Position numbers and translations under genes: made by a program. From positions 1,499,501 through 1,563,500 of the forward strand of contig NC_081811.1 in the NCBI RefSeq assembly GCF_030704535.1: 64,000 nt of DNA. The letters run 5' to 3'. Shown piece after piece: positions 11,533 through 24,135 of the stretch. The notes under the pieces were generated by a model. That model worked only from the letters and a program-made list of their open reading frames with translations. It ran no database searches and was not told where the DNA came from. Numbering within the stretch: the first letter of the stretch is position 1; each line of letters opens with the position of its first letter. This DNA is from Vitis vinifera (Eukaryota; Streptophyta; Magnoliopsida; Vitales; Vitaceae).

Positions 11533-13446
11533 TTTTTTTGATAGATAAACAACGATATATAAAAAGGGCCAAAAAGCCACGAAGTATACAGGGGTATACA
11601 CAGAAGTCTAAGACGAGAAACAAAAAGAAAGCGAGCAACCTCACCAACCCTTAAGTGGTCGCGAGCCATTCCAAAAAGCCTAAGAGTGAAGAGGACTCAT
11701 CTCCGATGTACACCCTAGCCCAACTCCACAGATTACAAATAAAAGAATTTTTGAGTTTCTGTATAGCTAACGACCCCCCCTAAAAGCTAATCTATTCCTT
11801 TCCTTCCAAACCGTTCAAAATATACACAACGGAATGGAATTCCAAATCTTTTTCCTTTTTTTCCCCACAAAAGAGCCCCTCCAACTAAATAACACCTCTT
11901 TAACAGACTCAGGGAACACCCATTGAACCCCAAAAATGGCGAGGACAATCTCCCAAAGAGTCTTAACCACTATACAATGTAAAAAGAATGTGATTGACAT
12001 TTTCCTCTTCACAGCCACACAAAAAACATCGGTTAGGGAGCTGCCATCCCCTTCTTTGAAGCCTATCCAAAGTGAGGATCTTCCCCCACGTGGCTTCCCA
12101 AGCAAAAAAAGAAACTTTTGTTGGGACCTTATCCATCCAAATGCATCTATTCGGGAAGACGCAAATTGTGGAGCCAATCAGCATATTATAAGCACCCTTA
12201 ACCCCAAAAGCGCCATGACCCCCCTCCCCTCTTTTCCAGCTCACTGAATCCTCCTCTGGAGAAGTCTTGAAGTCCCTCAGCAAGTTGAGTATATCTCTTA
12301 TCTGATCCAGCTCCCAATCATTGAAATCTCTAGCAAATCTGAGATTCCAACCTCCTTGACCAAGGCTTGAGTTCCACACTTCATTGATCGTTGCATTCTT
12401 GTGAACCGCCAAGGTGAACTGTTGGGGGAAAATTTGGGACAACGCCGCATTACCACACCACTTATCAGTCCAGAACATTACTCTAGTCCCCTTCCCCACC
12501 TTAAACTCTATGCTCTCCCAGCACCAATTAGCCTCCTTCATGATCTCCTTCCAAACTCCCACTCCAAAAGACCCACAAGCTTCCTTAGTCCTCCACCCAC
12601 ACCCTTCTTGGCCGTATTTCACCCCGATCACCCTTTTCCAAAGATTGTCCTTCTCATAGGCATATCTCCAGATCCATTTACCCAACAAGGCTTTGTTCAG
12701 CAAGTCAATCTTTCGGATGCCTAGACCACCCTCCTCCTTTAGGCTGCACACCACCTCCTAGTTAATTAAGTGAGCTTTCCCCTCCAAGCTTCCCCCCCCC
12801 CCCCCCCCCCCAAAGGAAGTCTCTTTGAAGTTTTTCAAGCCTTTTTGCAACAGACTTAGGAATGCGAATAAGGGATAGGAGGTAGATGGGTATGCTGGCC
12901 AAAGTGCTCTTGATGAGAGTGATTCTCCCACCCTTGGAGATGTATTGTCTTTTCCACTGGGCTAGTCTTCTCCTCATTCTCTCTTCCACCCCATCCCAAG
13001 TTGAAGAGGCTTTATGGTGGGCTCCAAGGGGCAGCCCCAAGTAAACAGTGGGTAAAGCCCCCAATCTGCACCCTAGCTCTACCGCCAACTCCTCCAACTC
13101 ATCCACTTCCTCAACAGGAATTAGAACACTCTTAGCAAGATTAATTCTTAGACCGGAAGCCGCCTCGAACCACGCCAAAATCCAGCTTAGATTGGTTAAT
13201 TGCGCTTTTCTAGCTTCGCAGAAAATGATTGTATCATCAGCAAAAAGAAGGTGGGAGACAGTCAACTCCCCTCCCCCTCTCCCCCGAAGCCTGCAGCCAG
13301 ATAAAAAGCCCCCCTCACCAGCCCTTCTAAGAAGGGTGCTAAGCACTTTCATACCTAAGACAAAGAGATAAGGAGAGAGAGGGTCTCCTTGCCGCAGCCC
13401 CTTTGAATTCGAGAAAATCCAGCAGGCACCCCATTGATTAGGATAG
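11533..13446 (-). mobile_element. 5'-truncated LINE with reverse transcriptase
   Basis: The minus strand from about 13446 carries the LINE reverse transcriptase from just before GLRQGDPLSPYLFV, with SHLLFADDTIIFCEA (FADD catalytic box) near 13245, then LINLAKSVLIPVEEV and YLGLPLGA. The zf-RVT finger (CFLCGCEEENVNHI) is near 12020. The copy is broken by a probable 1-nt deletion near 13418, by stops and frameshift around 12755-12790 next to a run of 20 C (12792-12811), and by a frame change near 11965. A poly-A tail is seen as T at 11533-11541. A partly matching flank, AGTTTGATAACTT (11520-11532) and AATTTGAGAACTT (13447-13459), is the likely target duplication. Confidence 0.88.
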
Positions 13447-13639
13447 AATTTGAGAACTTTGATTTTGTTTTCTTGTATTATTATTATAAGACACTTTGTA
13501 TGATGTTGGTTTCAACAAAGGCATGATTGGTTGGAGTATGTATTGTCTTTGGCTATTTGATATGTCAAAAAGAATAGAGGTTTGAGCTTATTAAAGTGTC
13601 AGAGTGGTGTTGGGAATTGAAACCATGCGCATAGTTTTG

Positions 13640-13706
13640 TTGCATAACAAGATTTGTGGAGGCATATTGGCTATTTTATTGCATAACATGATTTGCGGAG
13701 GCATAA
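13640..13706. repeat. 39-bp imperfect tandem duplication
   Basis: TTGCATAACAAGATTTGTGG starts at 13640 and a close copy, TTGCATAACATGATTTGCGG, starts at 13679. Both are followed by AGGCATA. It lies in otherwise unassigned sequence, and the open frame across it looks like a by-product of the repeat. Confidence 0.75.
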
Positions 13707-13952
13707 TTGGAAAACATAGCATCATTTTAGTATGTTTGGTTGCTGCAAGGAAAGAGTTAAAACTATCCAGAATGGGAGTAGCTAAAGCAAGTCTTATGCT
13801 CAATGGCAGGGGATTATGGAGAGGAATGAGATTAGAACAACATGTAATAGAAGCCCCGGAGAAAAATTACAAGCTTGAAGAGTGGATACTTGAGTCTTTG
13901 TCTTAACTATACCAGTTTGTTGTCAAACCAAAACCATCTCTTTTTCGCTTAG

Positions 13953-14057
13953 GTTGCTTTTGAAGTTGGTACTAACTTTTCCTTCACAAATGGTATGGCT
14001 AATGGATATCACCCTGTGTTGCTGAGAGGACAGACCCAAAGACGCAATGAAACTTAA
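13953..14057 (+). CDS. Candidate isolated terminal exon, unknown protein
   Basis: A polypyrimidine tract and acceptor (TTTTTCGCTTAG, ending 13952) are followed by 34 codons with balanced, protein-like composition and then TAA. The peptide begins VAFEVGTNFSFTNG and ends GQTQRRNET. It contrasts with the low-complexity translations around it. I do not recognise the family, and I could not find convincing upstream exons in 5703-13950, where LINE debris fills what could be introns. It may be a real last exon, a pseudo-exon or chance. Confidence 0.3.
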   Translation, partial: VAFEVGTNFSFTNGMANGYHPVLLRGQTQRRNET

Positions 14058-14253
14058 GTATTGTTACGGTGTTGTGGCCACTGTTTAACAGGGTATTTGC
14101 AGAGTCACCATGGTTCAAACTTCAACCGTAATTTTAAGGTTCTTTTGTGTTGCTCTGTGTAATTTATTCTTCTATTGTATCGGTTCAATTTTTTCATATT
14201 TAGTGGCTGGTAAAAGAGGCTGTAATGTTTTCCCTACCATGAGCTTGTTACGA

Positions 14254-14338
14254 GCTTAATTGGCTGAAGGTCATTAGGATGAGTCCATGGTAGAATGCTT
14301 AATTGAGTAAAGGTCATTAGTACGAGTCCATGCTAGTA
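14254..14338. repeat. 43-bp diverged tandem duplication
   Basis: GCTTAATTGGCTGAAGGTCA at 14254 recurs as GCTTAATTGAGTAAAGGTCA at 14297. Both are followed by a shared GAGTCCATG block. No coding role is seen. Confidence 0.7.
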
Positions 14339-17300
14339 TCTTTCAATTATTATTCTTGGAAGACATGTCTGCAACTCATGTGGCATGTTTTTTTAGTTAT
14401 TATTATTACATGTGTTTTATAATTACTACTACTGCTGCTACTACTAGCATTATTATAATTTGTTGATGACTTAACCTAAAAACTTGTATAGATTCCGAAT
14501 TGAATTAATGTATCTTTGTCTAAATTCAGTTGGAAATTGTTAAATCATGAACCAAGAATTCTTTATTGTTGCAGCTCTCCTGTTTGGTTCGGTGTTTCTA
14601 CTATCTTCATGATTCCTACTTGTTCAAGTGAAGCAAACTTCTGTTTGAGAGTGGGTTTCCTGACATTGACAAGCATAGATTACAATTAGACACATATTTT
14701 TTACTTTAGCTAATCCATAGCCAACAGTATGCTTGTTCCGGTTGCTTGGGCACGCTAGGCTGTCCCCACGAGTACATATCAAGTTTACTGCTTACAGAAA
14801 GTCTAGACTCTCATATCAATTGCTAAATCAGTCATTTATAATGCTTAGGTCCTTTTATTACCTGCTGTGACAAACTTCTAAAGCACCTAGACTTGCCAAG
14901 AGTATAAAAACTTGTAACAATTCCCATAATGAAACTTTGTTACATGCTCTTGAGTTACATGTTAGAGATGGAAAAGAACCTTTTAAACTGTTGCTGAAGT
15001 AGTTGTTTTGTAAAAATTGTAGTTTTATTCTTACATAGGCATGAGTTAGTAGTAATTGAGATGATTGGTCACTAGAGAATTGGTTGTCATCACTTCTACA
15101 TCTTTGTGTGACTATGCTTGAGTTTCTTTTTACTTTTTCCTTGTGTTGAGGTTCTTCTGAGATCAATGACATGTCATTAGGATTGTTCATAATTATTGTT
15201 GTATGAAAGCGATGGTTGATTATATATCAGTTATATTCTGTGTGGATGATTTCTTCAGCTGTTAGGGTAGTAAATGATTGTTATGACTTCATATGTAAAC
15301 TAAATCAAAATGAAGGAATTCAAATGTGTTTCATGAATTGATAATCCTTGTTAGCGTGCCTTTTGGTTTGGAGATAGTAGAATGCCTTGCAATTTGCATC
15401 ATTATATGCTTTGTCTTATGGATCTTGAGTGCCTCTGATGTCTTATGCATATGCATAATTTTGGTTTTAGTAAATATAAGTCAGAATTACACCTTTACAT
15501 ACGATATACCTGTTTGATTTATACTGTTTCCTACCCAAGTTCAGACTTGCTTCTAAAATACTGTTTATGAATTTTATGTTGATTTCACCAAAATTAATGT
15601 TTTATGGTTGTGAGATTCAACTATGCATCAAATTTTTGATGTGGTCTGTGTACCATAGCCTACAAGCCTTAAACTGTGCGTGTGTAAAATTAGCAAAACT
15701 GACTTTGATTTGGGTACACTGCTGATACTCTCAATATCGTTCTGAAAACAAAAAAAGAAGGAATAATCTGCAAAATGATGACTGAAGTTTTATTGTACTG
15801 GTGGGAACAAGGGAAGCAAACATAGATCTTGGAAGTGATTCTGGTTAAAATACTTTCATTAGTAGTTACTTTTGCCGGTTGCACTTCTATTAAAAACGCT
15901 TTTAAATAGAATCGCTTAGTGTTTGGATATAAACTAAAAAAAAGTGTTTTGATAGTGTTTCTGGTAATGTATTATATATATAAATGATTTTTGGTATCTA
16001 CCAAGTGATCATCCAGAATCACTTAAAGTGATTCTTTGGATTTTAAAAGTGATTTTCAAAAATTTGCAAAACATCTTATTTTTATAAGAAATGAAGCATT
16101 TTCAACCCCTTTGAAAGTCACTCTCAAATGGGCTCCTAGGTCTACTTTTCAGCTACATGAGAGAACTGGCATTTAGGTTGTCCTCACTGAACATGGTGGG
16201 CTAACTGTTCTGCCATCTGATCGAATTTGCTTATGTTTTACCCTACATGGTGCTTGATTTGCATGATATAATGACCGTATTTCTACCAAATTTCAGTTGT
16301 ATTGTACATAGTATTCTTTAATTCCTTGTATGGCACAAGTAAGCTAGATTTTATATTACTGGAACAAGTGTAAAAACCTTTTAACCATCATAGAATACAT
16401 GGCTAATGCTCTTGTTTTCTATTTCCAGTTGTGACCATCTCATTAAGTTACCACTTCTATGCATGCAAGATGATGTTTTTCATCATCTTTAATGGATGCC
16501 CAATGGTACCAACATTCATGAGAACTATTTTGCATCTGTCAGCCATGTGCTTTGTTCTTATATGTGTTCAATTCTTTGAGGTGATACCCTTGTAGTTATA
16601 TGTAGGCATATAACTTTCTAAATGGTATTTACCAACTTGCAATTTCTATTTACCCTCTTGTTCTTATGTATTGAACAGCACATATGCTAGTAGTTTCACT
16701 GCCTAAGGGAATTCTGCCACGCCAGCATGTAATTGAGTTTTCCAATACGAAGATTGAGCTTTTTTTTGACCTTTTGGATGAATGAAGAAAAGCTGGGTGG
16801 AGGGTCACTTGGAAATCAAGAAAACTCCTTTGCAGGTATGATTAGTAGTAAGATAATTGCTTTTCTTGTGTATGTTGTTACTATTGGGACTTTGCTGTTT
16901 GTTTACACATGCCGTACCCTGGGGAAAAAAAATGATTCTGCCGGCAATCTAGGTGGGTTCTGAAACTTCAAAAAGACTAACAAGAATGGTATTAGAGTCT
17001 ACTGGTCATAGAATTGGTTATAACAGTAAGCAAGTTCTTGGACAATCCACAAATGACCCTATTGTAGAATAATTAATTAAATTTTTTAAAAGTGTTTTTT
17101 AAATTTTACCATTTCTTGTTTTTCAAAAACCCTTATTTAGTTTTCAAAAACAAATTTTAAATGCTTTTTAAAAGCGCGAAACAGATTCTAAGGAAATGGG
17201 GTCATGACTTCAAAGCAGAAGTGGAAGTCCTTACAAAGGTTAGGACTTAAGACACACCGAGTTGCTTCTTTTGGATCTTTGCATCATTACTATTGTGGTC

Positions 17301-19723
17301 TTTCTTGTCATGGGTTACAGCTTTGCAGTAGACTTTTCGACAATAGGCTTAGAAATTAGAATCGTATGCAGCTCTGAATGTTGCGTCTCAGCGTGTATGC
17401 TTTCAATTTTATTTTTTTTTCCCTCTTTTTCCCGATTGTCTCCACTTTAATAAAGTTGCTTAAAAGTCTTCTATCATGCGTAGTCATAGGAAAAAATACC
17501 TGAAAATTCTGTTCCGACCGAGTCTTAAGGTCTCCCTCTGCACGCTACACCCCAACATTTTTATTGTTGCCGTATTCTTCAGGGTTGATATTTGTTGTTT
17601 CTTGTCATATAAAAAGGGAAAAAAGCACTAGGACTGGGACAACATTTTCGGCTGTGGGATTGGGACATTACTTTTACCACTTTTCTTTTTGTTTTTCAGT
17701 TTGATGATAATATATTAATATCCCTGACTTCACCTTCCTAATCTAGAAGACCCTAAACCCACTCAAATTTTTCCATTTTTTTTCTCCTTTATTGAACGAA
17801 ACCCACCAACAATGATTATATCAGGGTTTAGTGTAGGGTGTGTGGAATTCACTTTGAATTCTGTGGCTTTACCCATTCACGGACTTTCGAAACTGTTGCA
17901 TTGTGGAATGGGTCAGTGGGGAGGGGTGTGTTTTTATGCGGCCTGATGAGAGGTCAAAGTCAAGCTCTGTGGGGGGCAACTTTTTCTGCAGTCAAATGTA
18001 TTGGCCTGACTGGACTAAACCCAAAATAACAGGCGGACAGGAGAACAACAGAGGATACTGGATGTCACGGCAGTTGAAGGTAAAGAGAGGCTGAAATGAG
18101 CCCATTGGTCCTGTGATATTCCATATCTGGGTGCGGCAGCGGCAGGGACATGCACTGGTCAGGCACTGCTGTTTTGTACTACCCTTATGGCTTAGATTCC
18201 ACAGTGATAAGAAACATCCACTTTCCCCCACTAACAGGGACAAATCAGGGTTTCCAATGCCTTTTCCTAGTTTACAGTATTAACTTTATGCCCAAGGTTT
18301 GACCTCCTAATCCTCATGTCCAGAGAGACCTAAGAAGATTGAAGAGGTCATTATTTTGGGGCACTACACACTCTGGGAAGGAAAATGGAGAAAGACCCTC
18401 AGTTTTTTTTTACCTAATTTTAGTCTAATAATATTTCTTTATATATTTATTCAACATGGTGGATTGAATTTTGAGTTGGATGATAACCAATTTCACACCT
18501 TAGAATTTTCTCCATATCAAGCTATAAGTTTGGTCAGAGTCAAATTTTCCATTTTCCCCCTTTTCTAGCACAAAGAGGTAATGGTTTTTTCTTATAATAA
18601 TTGTTGGTGATATGAACCCACTTTTTTACAATGAGGGAAGGCGTCAAGTCTTGATCCACGGTTTGGTTCAAGAATTTTGAGTCAATACCAATCCTCTTAA
18701 ACGTATGTTCATACCAATCCTCTTATGTCTAGGTGGGTGATATATTTGATTATTTTATATTATTTTTTCAACTAATAAAATTTACATTGAAACTGCATTC
18801 TGAAAATATGGCTTCATATTTTGCATTGAAGTCTTATATCATTTGAACTGAAGAATGTGACTTTAATGCAAATGATGAAATGATATTTTTACAATGTAGT
18901 TTTAGTTTAAATTAAAAACCCGTATTTTGAAAATGTGATTTCAACCTAATTAAAATAATAAACAAAATAAAAATTTAAAAGGTATCGAAAAATTATATTT
19001 TTTTTTTATCATAAGGGCTATTTTGACCTAAAACTTTTGTTCAAACATTCTACCTCGTAAATTTATTTACAAAGGGAATTCACGGGGAGCAAACTTGACA
19101 TAAAGTTGTAAACTTGGATTCACAAGAGAAGAATTGATGTGATATTGTAGCAAACGAAGTTGTTTGATATCCCGTGACCTGAATGAAGACAAGACGAGGC
19201 ATTAGGAAGGAACTCAAGGGGAGAAATGAGAATCCTCATTCCAAGATTTTCTTCTCCCTCTCTTTATCATTCTTGTAAGTTTATATTGAACCTCTGCTTA
19301 ACTTTTTGACCCCCATGTTGTACAATTGAGTGCCTGAATAATTATGCTCACTTAAGTCGGTGCCATGATTTAGAACTATCATTATTCTCATTAACATAAA
19401 AATTATAAAAAAAAAATGCTATTATTATTTTACACCCTTTTTCAATTTGTTTATTTATGTACCTAAATCAACCATGATAAGCAAATAAGAATAAGAACAA
19501 ATTCTGATTTGATCCCAAAATTTGTGACCCACCAAAAAATGGCTTCCAAGAGGCAATAGGGTCTCGTACACAAAAGGATTGCCACTACAAAAAATGGTGA
19601 TTAGCACAAATATGTTGTGTATAGGGGCTTTGGAGAAATCCATGATGAGTGATTTTCAAGGGGGGTTGGCTGTTTAAGAAAGAGTCCCACATGTCATGTA
19701 GTGTGTGCCCTATGAGAAATAGA
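14339..19723. other. AT-rich non-coding stretch
   Basis: No gene is recognised. Two segments look like short non-autonomous repeat elements: 15890-16135, with repeated AAGTGATTC-type motifs ending in CACTCTCAAATGGG, and 17060-17190, with TTTTCAAAAA blocks. I could not define clean terminal inverted repeats for either. Confidence 0.5.
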
Positions 19724-19751
19724 GGGGGTGGGGGTGGGGTGGGGGTGGGGG
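19724..19751 (+). other. G-quadruplex-forming motif
   Basis: Five consecutive runs of four or five G are each separated by a single T. This is the pattern of a very stable parallel G-quadruplex. It stands in AT-rich intergenic DNA about 4.4 kb upstream of the DUF868 gene. Formation in the cell is inference. Confidence 0.75.
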
Positions 19752-22700
19752 CAGTGTCCTACATGTGAGGATTGGTGCGTGGGTCATGTGGGGAAGATGA
19801 CTAGAGAAGCTCTCAGCACATGGTGGGGTTACCCCTTAGGCCCTTGGGTGGAAAAACATGTTGCAAAATGAAGCTTTGGTTTTTCAACTTTTTACCCAAC
19901 AAAATCAATTCGTATTCATGATTGCACCTCTCCTAAAGACAATGAGAACTTATAATTCTTACTCATAGAGGGAGGCAAAAGCATAAATAAAGCTACTTAC
20001 CTTCATTACATCTACCCCTTTTTTCATCACACTTCATCTTTACTAGCAATGATATTGATGTCTTCCCTTTTTATTTTTTGGTAATTTATTGTGGGTTTTT
20101 TAACAAATAAAGTGATTGTTTTCATTTTTTATTGGGACTTGTTAATGTATGCTTAAGAAGTAAGATTTTATTTATTTGGTGGGGTAAAGTGGTAGGATAA
20201 GACTTAAAAATTCTATTACCACCTTTGGATGATATAAGGATCTAAATAAATTGAGTACATGTATATGAGATTACCTAAAAAAGTAGTTCAATCCAAACAC
20301 GATACAAATAATAATTAGTATAAAAATATAAATCTAAATATGACCTAGTTACTAAACAGATAATATATCATATTATCTATTTAATAATTAGATTCTTTTA
20401 TTTAATAATTAAATTAGGTTCGATCTTGACTTAGTTTATGATTCAATTAATCAAATTATTAAAAAATAAATTAAATACGAGTTAAATTAGATTAACTAGC
20501 ATAACAATTAAGTGAGTTAATTCGTGTTATAGAGATCATATGTTACATTAGATACGTGAAAATCATGTTAGATTCGAGTCACATTAATTTTAAGGCACCA
20601 AAACTCTTGATGGGTCCCCTACAAAAGTTGACCCATGTAAAGTGGGTCATAGGCCATGGTCCCATGGCTTTTTTACTTAAATGTCAATACAAGAGTTATC
20701 AAACTTAGTTTTCCATGTCTTAAAACCTTGATTCCAAGTGGGTTGTTTTCAGACATTAAGCGGATTTGTCTATTGCCAATTCAGAATGCCCAGTAAGCCT
20801 TCTCAAAATAGGAAAAGGGAACAACACTGCACTGGACCATACCATACGTGGACCACAGCTTTCATCACTTGTGGTTACCACATGGGCTCTTTGGCTTATT
20901 TCTTCAATATTATTTAATAAATAAATAAATAAATGAATATTTTTAACCTTATATGAGAAAATTATTTGATTTAAAAGAAATTAAAAGACATTTTAATTAT
21001 TAAAAAAAAATAAAATTTGAGCTTTTTTTTTTTAAATAAAATAATTTATCAACTATGCTTTTTTATTTTATTTATTTATTTATTTTGGCCTTAGAGAAGT
21101 ATATCCATTGGATAGTGAAAGAAATTGTTGAGTAATCATGGGAGGGTCAAGTCTTTACCAAGCTTTATAACAAACTTTATCATGGGCACCTAACTCTTTT
21201 TTTTTTTTTTTTTTTTTTCTTAATTTTATTGGATCTTTTATTACATCAATTGATGTCAAAATGTTGTTTATAAAAAAATATTATATCCAACATTTATTTT
21301 TATTAATGAGGAATTGATTATTAATAAAGTTATTGGAGCAAAAATCATTTATTTGTTTCATTTGACAAGCAATGATCTATTTTCTATTTTGTAGCACCAT
21401 TGCTATGAGAGAAAATCATGAAAACAAACATTTTTCTATAGATAATAATAATAATAATAATAAAGGTTAAATACATTTTACCCATTGATCTTTCACGTGT
21501 TTTACACTTTATTGCCTCACATTCAAAACACAACATTTTGTTTTTTAAACTTATTAAATGCCAACACTTTGCTCCAAATTACAAACTTTGCATAAAATTA
21601 TACAAAAGATTTGATTTTTTTTTTCGTATTTTGGGTCAAACATTAATGACCTTAAAGGGAAATTTTCAAATGCCTTCTAAATATTATAGCTACCAGTTTT
21701 ATTTTTATTTATTTATTTTAGAGAGATATTTGAATAATTATTCATGATTTTCACATGTAGCTATAAAGTTTGACAACTTCACACTTGGGTGATTGAAGGT
21801 TTTTTTTTTTTTTTCACATTTCAATTGTTTTTCTTTATATTTTAGCATCGATTTTTTACTTAACAAATTATTCATTAACTTTTTAATAATTTTAGGAGGT
21901 TAAAGTGTTGCATTTTAATAAATTTGATAAATAAATTGTTGAATTTTGAATGTGAGAGACAAGATATAAAACATATTGAAGGTTGAGGGGATAAAATATA
22001 TTTAACTATGATAATAAAAGATGAATTTATGTTTTCCATTGTAGTCACGTTTGATAGCTTTTGAAACTTTCTTAGATTGGAAGCTGCATTTTCTATTGCA
22101 CATTTTTTTTTAAGTATGTAAATTATCTTAAAAGAGTTAATTAAAAATGATATTGTTATGAGTGGAGTTGAAGATTCATTTTATTTATGGAAATTGATTT
22201 AATGTGTTGTTTATGAAAAGAAGTACTACTTTATAAAAAAATAAGATTTTTTTTACTAGCATTAAAAATAAAAATTGAAAAAGACTTGAGTATTGCTTAA
22301 ACTTGAAGTGACCTCTATGATTTAAGATAAGATCAATAAATTAATTGAAAGTGAGACACCAAAAACACAAAACAAAAGGAGACATGACATGGGCCTCCTC
22401 TTAATAATTTATGAAGAATTAATTATTGAAAATGAGTGGTCAAAATGGTTACAAAGGGTGCCCAAAACCCTAAAAATATCTAGGGCTACACATGCATCTA
22501 ATTTAATAGCCCATTTGGCCTAAGGGGACCAAATGACCAAATTTTGGTGCACACCTTGTATGCCAGCCAAGCATGACCAAATCCATGTGATGGACCATGC
22601 CTTTTTCCCGTGAGAGAGAGAGAGGGAGAGGACCTTTATGGCATTTTCTCTTATATATATGTATAATGATTGAGATAAATTAATCCATGGTATAAAACCT

Positions 22701-23802
22701 TTTTAAGCAAAATATTAATTATTTTAAAATTTTAATAAAATTAGGGGTGTTGAATGAAAATAAGTAACACCAAAAGTTAGTTTTTGAATAAAAATATAAT
22801 GGGTAATGATATATATTTAAAAAGATTATGACTTTGATTTTATTTTCTAATTAAAGAAGAAAAAAGAAGTTATCACACGGGATTTTTGTGAAAAAAAAAA
22901 GGGAGAAGGGATTTTTCTGATTCCATGTTATGAGCCCATTTTAGTGTTTCAATTGGTTTCAATCAAGTGGAGAAAAGTGGGGGTGTGCCCAATAAATGGC
23001 GTTGGTTGTGAGTTGAAGTGTGGAAAGAGAGTGTTTTTTGAATTGGAAAAAGACTTTTCTTGGCAATTGAATTCCCATGACTCAATCCCTTCATGGGAAT
23101 TGATGGGAGATGATAGTTTTCCCTGTGGAATTTTCAGTGTGGAACCCTTTTGTCTCCCTTCATTGTACCACAATAAAACCATACAAGGATTGAAATAGAT
23201 GTATTAAAGCCATCTTAGATCAATAAAGAAGTGGACTTAAGAGTACAAATGTTGAAGTTGAGAGGTGGCTTTTCTTGCAATTTTGTGTGTAATACATTTG
23301 CACAATAGGATTTTATTAATTTAGTAATTTTTTTTACTAATTGGAAAATTTTAAAGTTCTTAATTTAAATAAAATGGGTTTTTTTATTTTATTTTATTTT
23401 TCAAAATATAAATAAATCACATTTAAAATTTATAAGGTTCATGATTGTGGGTATCATTACAATACCAAATTTGATTTGATTTTTATTTTTATTTTTTTTA
23501 TATTTGATTTTCTTTATGTATTGGCATCTTCATCTAACAATTTGGATTCGATCTTATACTTTATGGGACACTTTTAATGATCCAATTTATAGTATATTTT
23601 TAATGATCTAGATTACAAATTAAGTAGGGAAGGAACTCCTGCCTAGAATTTTCCTAATGGAGCAGAAAGAGAATGTGAGAGAGAATGAGGGATGCTTTTT
23701 CCCTTTTGCTTTTGTGTGTAACGTTGTATGATAAGTAATAACCAGCCTTTTCCAGTCAATACCCAGTTCATTTTCTAGACTCCTTGTCTCTCTTTCTCTC
23801 TC
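19752..23802. other. AT-rich intergenic stretch
   Basis: Long A and T runs, an (AAT)n stretch near 21440-21465 and a (GA)n stretch near 22612-22630 are present. A small inverted repeat, AATTCCCATGA paired with TCATGGGAATT, lies around 23068-23100. I see no gene. Confidence 0.55.
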
Positions 23803-24135
23803 TTGAGTGCTCACCCATTCCCCATCAGAGAGTATTCTCCTGTTTTTTTTTTAATCCTTCATTTTGGTGATGCTTTCAACAGAGATACCGACAGAGAAAC
23901 AAATCTAAGTTATGAAGTGATTGATTTCATGTTCTGGGGAAGGCCTTGGCTTCAAAAAAGCCTAACTCCGTCATTTTGTTTGAGCTTTCAACCTTTCAGA
24001 AGCTGGATTCAGAGCAGTTGGATGGTGGGTTCATCTTAGTCAATTGAGGTAGAAGACCCTTTTCCTTGTATGCAAATTTTGTAATCTTTTCATTCTCCTT
24101 TCTGGGTGTGGAAAAAAGATCAATTTTTTGCACTC

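Noticed and set aside
13604-13906. 100-residue plus-strand frame
   Set aside because: Its repeated peptide comes from the 39-bp tandem duplication; there is no recognisable domain.
16733-16963. 76-residue plus-strand frame with a hydrophobic segment
   Set aside because: No homology recognised, AT-rich context, and no splice or promoter context. One hydrophobic stretch is expected by chance in T-rich DNA.
22550-22585. CAGCCAAGCATGACCAAATC resembles the start of miR169
   Set aside because: Several mismatches after the first half and no matching star strand or hairpin in the flanks.
22944-23198. 84-residue plus-strand frame with an inverted repeat inside
   Set aside because: No family resemblance, and the opposite strand is equally open because of the inverted repeat.
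24106-24135. Ten-residue longer start for the DUF868 protein
   Set aside because: Family members begin at the MRDFPSCFGE methionine; the extension looks like 5' UTR.
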